A stretch of DNA of 64,000 nucleotides from Hymenobacter sedentarius (GCF_001507645.1 NZ_CP013909.1:4650001-4714000); one strand, 5' to 3'. Shown: positions 40,489 to 49,878, counted from the stretch's first letter. Program-made: numbers and translations. Notes: generated from the sequence alone by a model not told the origin.

Positions 40489-41412
40489 ATGATACTGCGC
40501 CTTGATGAACTAGCCCTCGACCTGCCCGCGCCCAAAAACCCCTCCGCCAACGATGCCGCCGCCGTGCAAGAGCTGCTGGGCGGCAAGTACGGGGAGATGA
40601 GCACCCTGATGAACTACACGTTCCAATCGTTCAACTTCCGGGGGCGCGACCGGCTCCGGCCGTTCTACTCCCTCACGGCGGCCATCGCGGCCGAAGAATA
40701 CTCCCACATCGAGGCGGTGAGCTACGCCATCAACCTGCTGCTGACCGGCGTGAGCCGGCGCAACCCCGACCCCGCCGCCGCGCCGCTGGCCGGCGCGGCC
40801 GATGCCCGCAACACCTACCACTTCATCGCCAGCGGCCAGTCGTCGCTGCCCATCGACTCCATGGGCCGCCCCTGGACCGGCGACAACGTGTTCAGCTCCG
40901 GCAACCTGCGGCTCGACCTGCTGCACAACTTCTTCCTGGAGTGCGGCGCCCGCGCCAACAAGATGCGAGTGTATGAAATGGTGACCGACCCCTGCGCCCG
41001 CACCATGGTGGGCTACCTGCTGGTGCGCGGCGGCCTGCACGTGTACGCCTACGCCATGGCGCTGGAAAAACTCACCGGCGTGGATGTGAAAAAGCTCATG
41101 CCCATCCCCACCCTTTCCAATGCGAAATTCCCCGAGGCGCGCGCCTTCATGAAGCACGGCCTGCACCGGGAGCTCTACACCTTCTCCCCCAACGCCTACA
41201 TGGAAGCCGGCCTTATCTGGAACGGCACGCACCCGGAAGACGGCTCCGAGCTGGTGGTGATACCCGGCGCCAAAAAGGGCGTGCCCTACCCCGTGCTGGA
41301 AGAAGAACCCCAGCTCAACGCACCCGGCGAAGACGACGGGTTTGACCCCGAAATGTTTGGCGACATGGCCAAGAAGCTGGGCCTGGAGAAAGAGCTGCGC
41401 AACTACCACTAG
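40489..41412 (+). CDS. Manganese catalase
   Basis: A 307-residue dimanganese catalase that breaks down hydrogen peroxide in the cytoplasm. All five metal ligands known from the Lactobacillus plantarum enzyme can be placed: Glu36 (KYGEMSTLMNY), Glu70 and His73 (AAEEYSHIEAV), Glu151 (FFLECGAR) and His184 (GGLHVYAYA). Length is normal. The ATG at 40489 is used because an upstream in-frame start would read through the terminator hairpin of the preceding gene. A single-gene unit with its own terminator. Confidence 0.92.
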   Translation: MILRLDELALDLPAPKNPSANDAAAVQELLGGKYGEMSTLMNYTFQSFNFRGRDRLRPFYSLTAAIAAEEYSHIEAVSYAINLLLTGVSRRNPDPAAAPLAGAADARNTYHFIASGQSSLPIDSMGRPWTGDNVFSSGNLRLDLLHNFFLECGARANKMRVYEMVTDPCARTMVGYLLVRGGLHVYAYAMALEKLTGVDVKKLMPIPTLSNAKFPEARAFMKHGLHRELYTFSPNAYMEAGLIWNGTHPEDGSELVVIPGAKKGVPYPVLEEEPQLNAPGEDDGFDPEMFGDMAKKLGLEKELRNYH

Positions 41413-41431
41413 CCCCCGCACTGCTTGGCTT

Positions 41432-41461
41432 AAAAGCCCGCGCTCCGGCGCGGGCTTTTTT
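41432..41461 (+). terminator. Terminator of the manganese catalase gene
   Basis: AAAAGCCCGCGC (41432-41443) pairs with GCGCGGGCTTTT, followed by more T to 41461. Confidence 0.85.
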
Positions 41462-41541
41462 GTGGCCGTATAAGAGCACCAAGCGGCGCCGGCCCGCGCT
41501 TATTTTGTCCCGGTCTTCGGCCCTTCCTCACTCCTGCTGAT

Positions 41542-42282
41542 ATGTCTCTTTACCTTCCCTGCCGCTTTGCCCTGGTGTGGCTGGCGCTGCTGGCGGCCTG
41601 CAACCAAGCGCCGCCCGCCACCGAGCCCACCAAAAAGGCGCCCGTGGTGCCCGGCCCCGACCTGGCCACGCTCACCGACAGCACCGCGCCGGCCGCCCTG
41701 CTGGCCTACGGCCGCCAGTACCCCGGCTCCGAAGTGCTGATACGCACGCGCCTGGGCAACATCCGGGTGAAGCTGTACGACGACACGCCCATTCACAAGG
41801 CCAACTTCCTGCTGCTGGCCCGCAAGGGCGTATTCGACGAAACCATGTTCAACCGCGTGGTGAAGGACTTTGCCGTGCAGGGCGGCCAGACCTACGGCGC
41901 CCGCACCATCCGGCTGAAGCGCTACCGCCTGCCCCCCGAAATTCGACCCGAGCACTTTCATAAGAAAGGCGCCCTAGGCATGGCCCGCTACGACGATGAA
42001 AAGAACCCCGGCCGCCTGTCGTCAAACACCGATTTCTACTTTGTGGTGGGCGAAAAGCTCGCACCCAACCAATCGCAGGCCATGGCCGGCCGCACGCTCA
42101 CACCGGCCCAGGTAAAAGCCTACGCCACCGTGGGCGGCGTACCCTCGCTCGACGGCCAGTACACGGTATTTGGCGAAGTAATCGAAGGCCAGGACGTGGT
42201 AGATAAAATCGCCAACGAACCCGTGGAATCGGATAAGTGGCCCGTTACCGACATTCCCATTAAAGTAGAAGTAGTGAAGTAA
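41542..42282 (+). CDS. Cyclophilin-type peptidyl-prolyl isomerase lipoprotein
   Basis: A 246-residue lipoprotein (lipobox LAAC, Cys20) with a cyclophilin domain from about residue 60: IRTRLGNIRVKLYDDTPIHKANF, FNRVVKDFAVQGGQTYG, KGALGMARYDDEKNPGRLSSNTDFYFVVG and YTVFGEVIEGQDVVDKIANEP. The FxxQGG and GxxxMA motifs of the active site are largely kept. It assists folding of exported proteins, probably in the periplasm. A Lys/Arg-rich insert (TIRLKRYRLPPEIRPEHFH) lengthens one loop. Confidence 0.9.
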   Translation: MSLYLPCRFALVWLALLAACNQAPPATEPTKKAPVVPGPDLATLTDSTAPAALLAYGRQYPGSEVLIRTRLGNIRVKLYDDTPIHKANFLLLARKGVFDETMFNRVVKDFAVQGGQTYGARTIRLKRYRLPPEIRPEHFHKKGALGMARYDDEKNPGRLSSNTDFYFVVGEKLAPNQSQAMAGRTLTPAQVKAYATVGGVPSLDGQYTVFGEVIEGQDVVDKIANEPVESDKWPVTDIPIKVEVVK

Positions 42283-42299
42283 CCCTTTGCTTATCCGTT

Positions 42300-42336
42300 A
42301 AAAAAAGGCCTGTTCCGTAGCGGAGCAGGCCTTTTT
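42300..42336. terminator. Bidirectional terminator after the cyclophilin gene
   Basis: A 16-bp stem (AAAAAGGCCTGTTCCG against CGGAGCAGGCCTTTTT, one G-U) with A-run and T-run ends between converging genes. Confidence 0.82.
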
Positions 42337-42357
42337 AGTGATTCGCGCACGGCTTGC

Positions 42358-43014
42358 TCAGCGGCGGCCGAAGCGGTAACGCAGGCCCAGGGCCGAGGAG
42401 GTGGTCAATTGCTGAAAGCTCCGGATGTCGGTGTTCACGGTGCCGGTGTACAGCAGCTCGAAGCGCGGGCTGAGCTGGTAGCGCACGCTGGCGCCGGCGG
42501 TGAGCAGGTAGCGGTTGTTGCTCGAGCTTCGGTTGAATTCCACGGAGCCGGTGGGCTGGTCGTAATCGGGGTAAAACCCGGTGCCCCGGAACGTGTGGCG
42601 CTCCAGCGTCATGCCGCCCAACACGTCGAACTGAAACCGGTGGGCCGGGTTGCGCGTGAGGGTGTAGCGGCCCAGGGCCGACACCGACAAATTCGTGTTG
42701 CGGTAATCGTTGGCATAGGCCCGGGAGCTGCCGTTGTCTAGAATGGTTCCCTCGCTGTTGCCCGAGGCCGCGCGGTACGCCACTCCTACCTGCACCGCCA
42801 GCCGGGGACGCAATTGGTAGCCCAACGTGGCTTGCAAGGGCAAGCCAAACCCGGTGCCCGAGTGGTTGCCCAGTGGCAGAAAATAACTGCTGTAGGCGGC
42901 TAAATCCCCATACAGCCGATAAGCCGGCTTGGGGTCGGGGTCCGCACTTTGGGCACGGCCCCCGAGGGACACGCTTAGCAAGAGCCCGCAGAGGGCAAAT
43001 CGGGAGGCTGGCAT
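42358..43014 (-). CDS. Outer membrane beta-barrel protein
   Basis: A 218-residue protein with a signal peptide (MPASRFALCGLLLSVSLGGRAQ) and alternating amphipathic strands typical of an eight-stranded small barrel (FGLPLQATLGYQLRPRLAVQ, LTAGASVRYQLSPRFELLY), ending in SALGLRYRFGRR with the usual terminal aromatic. The role is unknown: porin-like, adhesin or structural. A competing frame (42335-43150) on the same strand is Arg/Pro-rich and is not coding. Confidence 0.75.
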   Translation of the reverse strand: MPASRFALCGLLLSVSLGGRAQSADPDPKPAYRLYGDLAAYSSYFLPLGNHSGTGFGLPLQATLGYQLRPRLAVQVGVAYRAASGNSEGTILDNGSSRAYANDYRNTNLSVSALGRYTLTRNPAHRFQFDVLGGMTLERHTFRGTGFYPDYDQPTGSVEFNRSSSNNRYLLTAGASVRYQLSPRFELLYTGTVNTDIRSFQQLTTSSALGLRYRFGRR

Positions 43015-43168
43015 TGGCTAGCGGGTAAAGGAGGAAGAATAGGCAACTGCTAATATAAGAATCTCTGGCGAAGCAAATCGTTGCATCAGCAGAGAAACAA
43101 ACCAGAACTTTCCTTATAGTTCTATTCAGCCCAACGCCATACCCCACCAAAGCAACCCGTTGGGTAAG

Positions 43169-43564
43169 CTACCAGGCTTGAGGACCCATAAATACTTCCA
43201 GCAGCGGAGCTAAGCTGCTAGCGTGGTTAGGAGCTGCTTTCATGCGATGCACAAAGCGGTTGTAATCGGCCAGGTCCATGGCCCGAAACCGCATCGACCA
43301 GTCGGCAAAGGCGCGTTCCGGCACGGGTCCGTCGGCTAGTTTGGTCACGCCCCGGTGCCGAATATCGGTTTCGATGGTGCCAAACAGGGCGTGCACCGTT
43401 TCGGCAGCTCCTTCCAGCACTTGCATAATGTGGCCCTCGCTGTAGAGCAGCACCCCGGTCGCGCCCAGGCGGGCATTATTTGCGCGCCAATGAACCAGCA
43501 GCCGGCTCAATTCTGCTTCGGTAAGCGGAAGGCTGGTCGTGCTGGTATAGACGATGTAATGCAT
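43169..43564 (-). CDS. BLUF domain blue-light photoreceptor
   Basis: A 131-residue single-domain flavin photosensor. The residues that define BLUF photochemistry are all present at AppA spacing: Tyr6 (HYIVYTS), Asn30 (ANNARLGATG), Gln48 (IMQVLEG), Trp89 and Met91 (DWSMRF). No output domain is fused, so signalling must go through a protein partner. The ATG at 43564 directly begins the domain; TTG 43591 would add nine residues and overlap the -7 element. A good promoter lies just upstream. Neighbours (porin-like gene, M13 peptidase) give no hint of the output. Confidence 0.92.
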   Translation of the reverse strand: MHYIVYTSTTSLPLTEAELSRLLVHWRANNARLGATGVLLYSEGHIMQVLEGAAETVHALFGTIETDIRHRGVTKLADGPVPERAFADWSMRFRAMDLADYNRFVHRMKAAPNHASSLAPLLEVFMGPQAW

Positions 43565-43588
43565 GCCGGGCAAGAGACGTATTCCCGT

Positions 43589-43619
43589 CAAAGCTAAATA
43601 TTACGGCCGAAAAGCACAA
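43589..43619 (-). promoter_or_regulatory. Promoter of the BLUF gene
   Basis: On the minus strand, TTG (complement of 43617-43619) and TAGCTTTG (complement of 43589-43596) are exactly 20 bp apart, an ideal Bacteroidetes promoter. The expected leader is about 17 nt. Confidence 0.65.
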
Positions 43620-43648
43620 CCACAACGGCATTTGGCGTCGTAGGCCAA

Positions 43649-43679
43649 TAAAAAGGCCCGCTTCCAACGGAAGCGGGCC
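43649..43679 (-). terminator. Terminator of the first M13 peptidase gene
   Basis: GGCCCGCTTCC (43655-43665) pairs with GGAAGCGGGCC (43669-43679). On the minus strand it is followed by a T-run. It lies 63 bp past the M13 stop. Confidence 0.82.
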
Positions 43680-43741
43680 TTCTTCTATCAGGAGGGAGAA
43701 CAATTTCTCACTCTTGATTCAATTGGCACCACACAAATAGC

Positions 43742-45838
43742 TTACCAGATTTTGGCGCGGTCGGTGGTGGGGCGCACCATCTTGTCGCCCTCTTTGCAAC
43801 CGAAAGCTTTGTGGAACTCCGGGAAGTTCTGCAGCGGCCCAATGGTGCGGAACTGACCGGGCGAGTGCGGGTCGGTTTGCACCAGCTGGCGGGTGGTTTC
43901 GGGGCGCTGGTTGATGCGCCAGATTTGCGCCCAGCTCAGGAAGAAGCGCTGCTCGGGCGTGAAACCATCGATGGTTTTACCGGATTTGGCCTGGGGAGTT
44001 TTCATGAAAGCCGCGTAGGCAATGGTCAAACCGCCGAGGTCGGCCAGGTTCTCGCCCATCGTGAGCTTGCCGTTGACGTGCACCGAGTCCAGGGGTGTGA
44101 AGGCGTCGTACTGCTTGCCCACCACATCGGCTTTGGCCATGAACTTCTCGCCGTCTTCCTTGGTCCACCAGTCGCGCAGGTTGCCCTGCGAGTCCACCTT
44201 GCGGCCCTGGTCGTCGAAGCCGTGGGTCATTTCGTGGCCAATCACGGCGCCGATGCCGCCGTAGTTCACCGCGTCGTCCGCCTTGGGATCGTAGAACGGG
44301 GGCTGCAAAATGCCGGCCGGGAACACAATCTCGTTCAAGCTAGCATTGTAGTAGGCGTTCACCGTGGGCGGGGTCATGCCCCACACGCTGCGGTCGACGG
44401 GCTGGCCGTATTTGCTCAGGTTGTCGTTGGTGTTAAACTCTGCCACTGCAAACAAGTTATTCAGGGCGCTTTCGCGGCTGATGGTCAGCTTGGAGTAGTC
44501 CTTCCACTTGTCGGGGTAACCGATTTTCACCACAAAAGCATTGAGCTTTTTCAGGGCCTCGGCTTTGGTGGCCGCGCTCATCCACTCCGTGGCCATAATG
44601 CGCTCGGCATATGTCACACGCATGTTCTCCACCATTTGCTTGGCACGGGCTTTGGCAGCGGGGCTAAAGTCCTGGTCCACGTACAGCTGGCCAAAAGCTT
44701 CGCCCAGGGCGCCGTCGGTGGCGGCAAAGGCACGCTTCCAGCGAGCCTGTGGCTGCTTGGCACCGGTCAGCACTTGCGTGAAGCGGAAGTCCTCGTCCAC
44801 AAAGGCCTTTGGCAAGGCCGCCGTCACGCCTTCCACCAGGTGCCAGCGCAGGTACTGCTTCTGGTCGGCCACGGGCTCCTCCTTAATCATAGCATTGGCC
44901 TCCTTCAGGTAGTCGGGCTGGCCCACAATGATTTCCTTGGCTCCGCTCAAGCCGCTTTCTTTTAAGCGCTGCGGAATGTCGAGGTTGGGGAATTCGGTGG
45001 CCACCTGGGCCACGGTCATTTTGTTGTAGTTCTTGTCGCGGTCGCGGAGCGCCACCCGGTCGCGGCTGGCTTTGGCCATGCGCGTCTCCATACGCGTCAC
45101 GGCATCTGCGTTTTTCTCGGCCGTGGCCTGGTCATCGCCCAGCAGCTTGAATGTGTTGATTTGGTAGGTACGGTAGGCCGCGCGAATGGCTTTCGAACGG
45201 GCGTCGTCCTTCAGGTAATAGTCGCGGTCGGCCAGCGTCAGGCCGCCCTGCCGCATCTGCACGGCATACACGCTGCTGTTCTTGGGGTCCTGCCCTACGC
45301 TGAGGCCATACCAGCCTTTGCCGTAGTTTTTGGGGTCGGCCAAGTATCGCTGAATGCCAGCCACGTCTTGGATGGCGTTAATCTTATCCAGACGGGGCTG
45401 CAGGTACTTCAGGCCCGCGCGCTCCACGGCCACGCTGTCCATGGCAGCGGCGTAGAAGTCGCCCACTTTCTGCGCATTCGAGCCGGGCTTGGCGGTGCGG
45501 TCGGCGGCTACTTTCTCCAGAATGCCCCGGGCCACGTCGCGGTTGCGGTTGCGAAGCTGGTTGAACCCACCCCAGCCGGTTTCAGACGCGGGAATGGGGT
45601 TGTTCTTCATCCAGTTGCCGTTGGCAAACCGGTAGAAGTCGTCGCAGGGCGCTACCGTACGGTCCAGGTTGGCTAGCGTGATACCGACACCCGATTGGCC
45701 AGAGGTAGCAACCGACACTTTTTCCTTGCCCGCGCTGGACTTGGTTTTAATCTTGGTTTGGGCCTGGGCCGTGCCGGCTACCAAGCCCAGCACTGCCGCC
45801 GAAAGGGCCGCGCGCCGCACAAAAGAAAATTGCTGCAT
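43742..45838 (-). CDS. M13 (neprilysin/PepO) family metallopeptidase, copy 1
   Basis: A 698-residue exported zinc endopeptidase with a signal peptide (cleavage after GTAQA, about residue 26). It has the M13 N-terminal mark CDDFYRFANGNWMKNNPIPA, the substrate motif NAYYNASLNEIVFPAGIL, zinc motif HEMTH in VIGHEMTHGFDDQG and the third ligand Glu in GENLADLGG. It ends RAKIW, the position of the CxxW end in the family. Predicted periplasmic peptide turnover. It is a tandem paralogue of the next upstream gene. Confidence 0.93.
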   Translation of the reverse strand: MQQFSFVRRAALSAAVLGLVAGTAQAQTKIKTKSSAGKEKVSVATSGQSGVGITLANLDRTVAPCDDFYRFANGNWMKNNPIPASETGWGGFNQLRNRNRDVARGILEKVAADRTAKPGSNAQKVGDFYAAAMDSVAVERAGLKYLQPRLDKINAIQDVAGIQRYLADPKNYGKGWYGLSVGQDPKNSSVYAVQMRQGGLTLADRDYYLKDDARSKAIRAAYRTYQINTFKLLGDDQATAEKNADAVTRMETRMAKASRDRVALRDRDKNYNKMTVAQVATEFPNLDIPQRLKESGLSGAKEIIVGQPDYLKEANAMIKEEPVADQKQYLRWHLVEGVTAALPKAFVDEDFRFTQVLTGAKQPQARWKRAFAATDGALGEAFGQLYVDQDFSPAAKARAKQMVENMRVTYAERIMATEWMSAATKAEALKKLNAFVVKIGYPDKWKDYSKLTISRESALNNLFAVAEFNTNDNLSKYGQPVDRSVWGMTPPTVNAYYNASLNEIVFPAGILQPPFYDPKADDAVNYGGIGAVIGHEMTHGFDDQGRKVDSQGNLRDWWTKEDGEKFMAKADVVGKQYDAFTPLDSVHVNGKLTMGENLADLGGLTIAYAAFMKTPQAKSGKTIDGFTPEQRFFLSWAQIWRINQRPETTRQLVQTDPHSPGQFRTIGPLQNFPEFHKAFGCKEGDKMVRPTTDRAKIW

Positions 45839-45992
45839 AATGGGATTAAAAAGAAAAGGAGCAAAACGTTACGAACTGCAAGATACAACCGCAACATGCT
45901 GTTAAGAATTTTCAGCAAAGCAAAGGAAAGAATGAAAGAATAGCAATTGAGCTGAAATCTTCCCCTCTCCCGTTATTAATTGATGTCTGAGC

Positions 45993-48059
45993 CTACCAGA
46001 TTTTGGCACGGTCGGCCTGCGCCCGCATCATCTTGTTGCCGTCCTGGCAGTTGAACGCTTTGTAGAACTCGGGCATGTTCTGCAACGGGCCGATGGTGCG
46101 GTACTGGTCGGGCGCGTGCGGGTCAACTTGTATGCGTTGGCGCAGGGCTTCGGGGCGGGTGTTGCTGTGCCACACCTGGGCCCAGTTCAGAAAGAAGCGC
46201 TGCTCGGGCGTGTAGCCGTCAATGGCCTTGCCGGCCTTGGCCTGGGGCGTCTTCATGAAAGCGGCGTAGGCAATGGTGAGGCCACCGAGGTCGGCCAGGT
46301 TCTCGCCCATGGTCAGCTGGCCGTTTACGTGCACCGAGTCCAGGGGCGAGAAGGCATCGAACTGCTTGCCCACCACCGCGGCGCGGGTGGTAAACTTCTC
46401 GGCATCTTCCTTGGTCCACCAGTCGCGCAGGTTGCCTTTGGCGTCGTACTGCCGGCCCTGGTCATCAAAGCCGTGGGTCATTTCGTGGCCAATCACGGCG
46501 CCGATGCCGCCGTAGTTCACCGCGTCGTCGGCCTTGGGGTCGTAGAAGGGCGGCTGCAGGATGCCGGCCGGGAACACAATCTCGTTCATTGGCGGGTTGT
46601 AGTAGGCGTTCACCGTGGGCGGGGTCATGCCCCACTCGCCGCGGTTTATCGGCTTGCCGAAGTGCCCTACTTCGTAGTCACTGGCCCACTCGCGGGCGGC
46701 CAGCAGGTTGTTGAGGTACGATTCGCGGCTGATGGTCAGCTTGGAGTAGTCTTTCCACTTATCGGGGTAGCCGATTTTTACGGCGAAGGCGTTGAGCTTC
46801 TTCAATGCCTCGGCTTTGGTGGCGGCGCTCATCCAGTCCGTGGCTTTGATGCGCTCGGCGTAGGCCGTGCGCAGGTTCTCAATCATCTGCTTGGCGCGGG
46901 CCTTGGCAGCGGGCGAGAAGGCTTTGTCGACGTACAGTTGGCCGAAGGCTTCGCCCAGGGCGCCGTCCGTCGAGGCCTGCATGCGCTTCCAGCGGGGCTG
47001 CTGCTGCTTGGCGCCGCTTTGCACTTGCGAGAAGCGGAAGGCGTCATCGCCGAAGGCTTTGGGCAGGGCGCCAGTTACGCTGCTCACCAAATGCCAGCGC
47101 AGGTACTGCTTCTGGTCGGCAATGGGGGCCTCCTTGAGCATGGCACTGGCTTCCTTCAGGAATTCAGGCTGGCCCACAATGATTTCCTTGGCCGCCCCCA
47201 GGCCGTTTTGCTTTAGCGTAAGCGGCAGGTTCAGGTTGGGGAAGGCGGCGTTGGCCTGGGCCACCGTCATTTTATTATAGTTGGCAATGGGGTCGCGCAA
47301 GTCCACGCGGCTCTTGCTGGCCTTGGCCAGGCGCGTTTCGATGCGCAGCACCGCAGCGGCGTTCGCCTTGGCCGTGGCCTCGTCGTCGCCGAGCAGCTTG
47401 AAGGTGTTGACGAGGTAGGTATCGTAGGCCGTGCGGATGGTTTTCGAGCGGCCGTCGTCCTTCAGGTAGTAGTCGCGGTCGGGCAGCGTGAGACCACCCT
47501 GGTTCATCTGCACGGCGTACTGCGTGCTGATTTTCTCGTCCTGGCCCACGCCAAACCCGTACCACACGCTGCCCGCGTGCGCCTTGGGGTCGGCCAGGAA
47601 ACGCTGCATTTCGCCCAGGTCCTTGATGGCCGCGATGCGGCTGAGGTGGGGCTGCAGGAACTTGAGGCCAGCGGCTTCGATGGCGGCCGAGTCCATGGCT
47701 GAGGCGTAGAAGTCGCCTACTTTTTGCGCGTTGGTGCCTTTGGTGGCTTTGGAGGCGTTGCGGGCCGCGTCTTCCAGGATGGTGCGCAGGGTGGCCTGGT
47801 TGGAATTAAAAAGCTCGTGGAATGAGCCCCACTGGCTTTCGGAAGCCGGGATGGGATTGTTCTTGAGCCAGTTGCCCGAAGCAAAGTGGAAGAAGTCCTC
47901 GCAGGGCTTCACCGTCGGGTCGATGTTGGCAATGTTGATGCCCACGCCTTTGGAAGCAGGCGCAGACTTGGTGGTTTGGGCCACCGCTGCCGTGGTAGCC
48001 ATGCTACCCAGGCCTAATACGGCCAAGCTAAGCCGTCGTGCAATAGAAGTTAAAACCAT
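45993..48059 (-). CDS. M13 (neprilysin/PepO) family metallopeptidase, copy 2
   Basis: A 688-residue paralogue of copy 1, with the same order of features: signal peptide (about 1-28), CEDFFHFASGNWLKNNPIPA, NAYYNPPMNEIVFPAGIL, the zinc motif HEMTH and ENLADLGG. Identity is high throughout, with more difference in the first 100 residues and around WASDYEVGHFGKPINRGEWG. The two genes are 154 bp apart on the same strand, but no terminator separates them clearly. Possibly different peptide specificities. Confidence 0.93.
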   Translation of the reverse strand: MVLTSIARRLSLAVLGLGSMATTAAVAQTTKSAPASKGVGINIANIDPTVKPCEDFFHFASGNWLKNNPIPASESQWGSFHELFNSNQATLRTILEDAARNASKATKGTNAQKVGDFYASAMDSAAIEAAGLKFLQPHLSRIAAIKDLGEMQRFLADPKAHAGSVWYGFGVGQDEKISTQYAVQMNQGGLTLPDRDYYLKDDGRSKTIRTAYDTYLVNTFKLLGDDEATAKANAAAVLRIETRLAKASKSRVDLRDPIANYNKMTVAQANAAFPNLNLPLTLKQNGLGAAKEIIVGQPEFLKEASAMLKEAPIADQKQYLRWHLVSSVTGALPKAFGDDAFRFSQVQSGAKQQQPRWKRMQASTDGALGEAFGQLYVDKAFSPAAKARAKQMIENLRTAYAERIKATDWMSAATKAEALKKLNAFAVKIGYPDKWKDYSKLTISRESYLNNLLAAREWASDYEVGHFGKPINRGEWGMTPPTVNAYYNPPMNEIVFPAGILQPPFYDPKADDAVNYGGIGAVIGHEMTHGFDDQGRQYDAKGNLRDWWTKEDAEKFTTRAAVVGKQFDAFSPLDSVHVNGQLTMGENLADLGGLTIAYAAFMKTPQAKAGKAIDGYTPEQRFFLNWAQVWHSNTRPEALRQRIQVDPHAPDQYRTIGPLQNMPEFYKAFNCQDGNKMMRAQADRAKIW

Positions 48060-48207
48060 GTAAGAAGTGTTGGGTTGGGAAATGATGCCGTGATGTTACA
48101 GACACGTCACTTTCCTCATAGTTGCAGCTCAACATTAAATATTAGCGGGCGGCTGAGACAAACATTAAACCCAGATTGTCAACTACTTAAATGAAATAAC
48201 AACGACC

Positions 48208-48397
48208 ACTCCCCTCCTTACCAAGGAGGGGATGTTCGAACCGCAGGTTCGGACGGGGGTGGTTGCCCTCGTTGCACGATACCCGAACGATTCGAGCGCG
48301 AGATGTTCAGGCCCAACCGTTCGCCAGTCGTTCAACGGCTCAACCACCCCAGCTCAACTTGGCAGTTGAGCGTCCCCTCCTTGGTAAGGAGGGGAGT
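48208..48397. repeat. Nested-hairpin intergenic repeat, copy 1
   Basis: 190 bp. Outer hairpins CCCCTCCTTACCAAGGAGGGG (as arms of 9) stand at each end. Next inward are a left hairpin GTTCGAACC/GGTTCGGAC and a right hairpin GCTCAACT/AGTTGAGC, then GGGGTGGTT paired with AACCACCCC, around a core with ACCCGAACGATTCG and GTTCAACG. The whole unit can also fold as one long inverted repeat. No ORF inside. It is located between the M13 gene and xseA. Confidence 0.8.
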
Positions 48398-48460
48398 GCG
48401 GGTACTCCATGGCCTTGCTACTGTTCGCTTGGGTGCGCATATCCCCCGTAACTTGCGCCA

Positions 48461-49843
48461 ATGCCGCTTTACAACCGCCGCCCCGAGCTCCCGCCCATTC
48501 TGCCGCCGGCTCCGCTGGGCCTGGCCGACTTGCTCGGGCGGGTGCGCCAGGCGCTGCAGCAGCAGCTCGCCGATTCGTACTGGGTAGTGGCCGAAGTAGC
48601 CGAGCTCACCGTGCCCCGGTTTGCGGGCGCGCACTGCTACCTCACCCTCACGGAGCAAACCACCGACGGCCGCGGCGTGCCCGTGAAGGCCCAGGCCCGC
48701 GCCACGCTCTGGAGCCAGCGCTACCAGCAGCTGGCCCCGGCTTTTGAGCGGCACACCGGCCAGCCCCTGCGCCCTGGCCTGAAGCTGCTGCTGCGGGTGC
48801 AGGTGCGCTTTCACGAGCAATACGGCCTGAGCCTCGACGTGGTGGCCATCGACCCCAGCTACACCGTGGGCGAGCTGGCCTTGCTGCGGCTGCGCACCCT
48901 GCGGCTGCTGGAAGAAAAAGGCCTGCTGGAGCGCCAGAAGCTGCTCACGCTGCCGCTGGCCCCGCAGCGCCTGGCGGTTATCTCGTCGCCCACAGCGGCG
49001 GGCTTCCAGGATTTTGTGCAGCAGCTGGACGAAGCGCCTTTTGACTTTGCCGTCACCCTGTTTCCTGCCATGATGCAGGGCGACGAGGCCCCGGCCAGCA
49101 TTCGGGCGGCGCTGGACGGTGTGCGCGCCCGCCGCAGCCAGTTCGATGCCGTGGTGCTTATCCGCGGCGGAGGCAGCCGCACCGATTTGCTGGCCTTTGA
49201 TGAATATGGCCTGGCCGCCGCCGTGGGCGCGTTTCCGCTGCCGGTGCTCACCGGCATAGGGCACGAGCGCGACGAAGCCCTGGTGGACCTCACCGCCCAC
49301 CGCTCCCTCAAAACCCCCACCGCCGTGGCGGCTTTCCTGGTCGAGCGCCTGGCCCGCCTCGAAGCGGCCCTGCTGGGCTACGGCGAGCAGGTGGTTGCGC
49401 TGGCCCGGCGGCAGCTCAGCCAGCGCCACGCCCGCCTCGACCAGCTCAGCGGCCGCAGCCGCTACGCCGCCCACCGGCAGGTAGATGCTGCCCGCGAGGC
49501 TCTGCACCAGCGCGCTCGCCAGGCCGCCCAGGGCCCGCGCGAGCAGCTGCGGCAGCTGGGCCAGCACCTGGTCCGCTTCCGGCACCAGCTCCCGCGGGCC
49601 GCGCGCCGCGCCCTGGCCCGCGAGCAGCGCGGCCTGCGCCAGCGCGGCCGGGCGCTGCTTGGGCGCTTTATCCGCCACCACCGGCGGCGGCGCGAAGACG
49701 TATTGCGGCGGCGCTTCCGGCTGCAGCTGGCCCTGGAGCGCCACTTGCACCGCGCCGAGCTGCGCCTGTGTCAGTTAACGGGTATTAAGGAACAGCGAAT
49801 AGTGCGCCAGGCGCCCGCCAAACCAACAACTGACAATCGTTAA
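48461..49843 (+). CDS. xseA: Exodeoxyribonuclease VII large subunit
   Basis: Catalytic subunit of exonuclease VII, which degrades single-stranded DNA from both ends in the cytoplasm. The 460-residue protein has the N-terminal OB fold (SYWVVAEVAELTVPRFAGAHCYLTL), the catalytic core (RLAVISSPTAAGFQDFVQQL, VVLIRGGGSRTDLLAFDEYGL, VLTGIGHERDEALVDLTAHRSLKTPTAVAAFL) and a long Arg/Gln-rich coiled-coil C terminus. A short TAACTTGC element lies just before the ATG. It forms an operon with xseB. Confidence 0.94.
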   Translation: MPLYNRRPELPPILPPAPLGLADLLGRVRQALQQQLADSYWVVAEVAELTVPRFAGAHCYLTLTEQTTDGRGVPVKAQARATLWSQRYQQLAPAFERHTGQPLRPGLKLLLRVQVRFHEQYGLSLDVVAIDPSYTVGELALLRLRTLRLLEEKGLLERQKLLTLPLAPQRLAVISSPTAAGFQDFVQQLDEAPFDFAVTLFPAMMQGDEAPASIRAALDGVRARRSQFDAVVLIRGGGSRTDLLAFDEYGLAAAVGAFPLPVLTGIGHERDEALVDLTAHRSLKTPTAVAAFLVERLARLEAALLGYGEQVVALARRQLSQRHARLDQLSGRSRYAAHRQVDAAREALHQRARQAAQGPREQLRQLGQHLVRFRHQLPRAARRALAREQRGLRQRGRALLGRFIRHHRRRREDVLRRRFRLQLALERHLHRAELRLCQLTGIKEQRIVRQAPAKPTTDNR

Positions 49844-49878
49844 ACACTCACTGCTCACTGATTACCATTAACTGAAAC

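Noticed and set aside
42335..43150. Longer frame overlapping the beta-barrel gene on the same strand
   Set aside because: Arg/Pro/Gly-rich with no domain; the 42358-43014 frame has a signal peptide and barrel strands.
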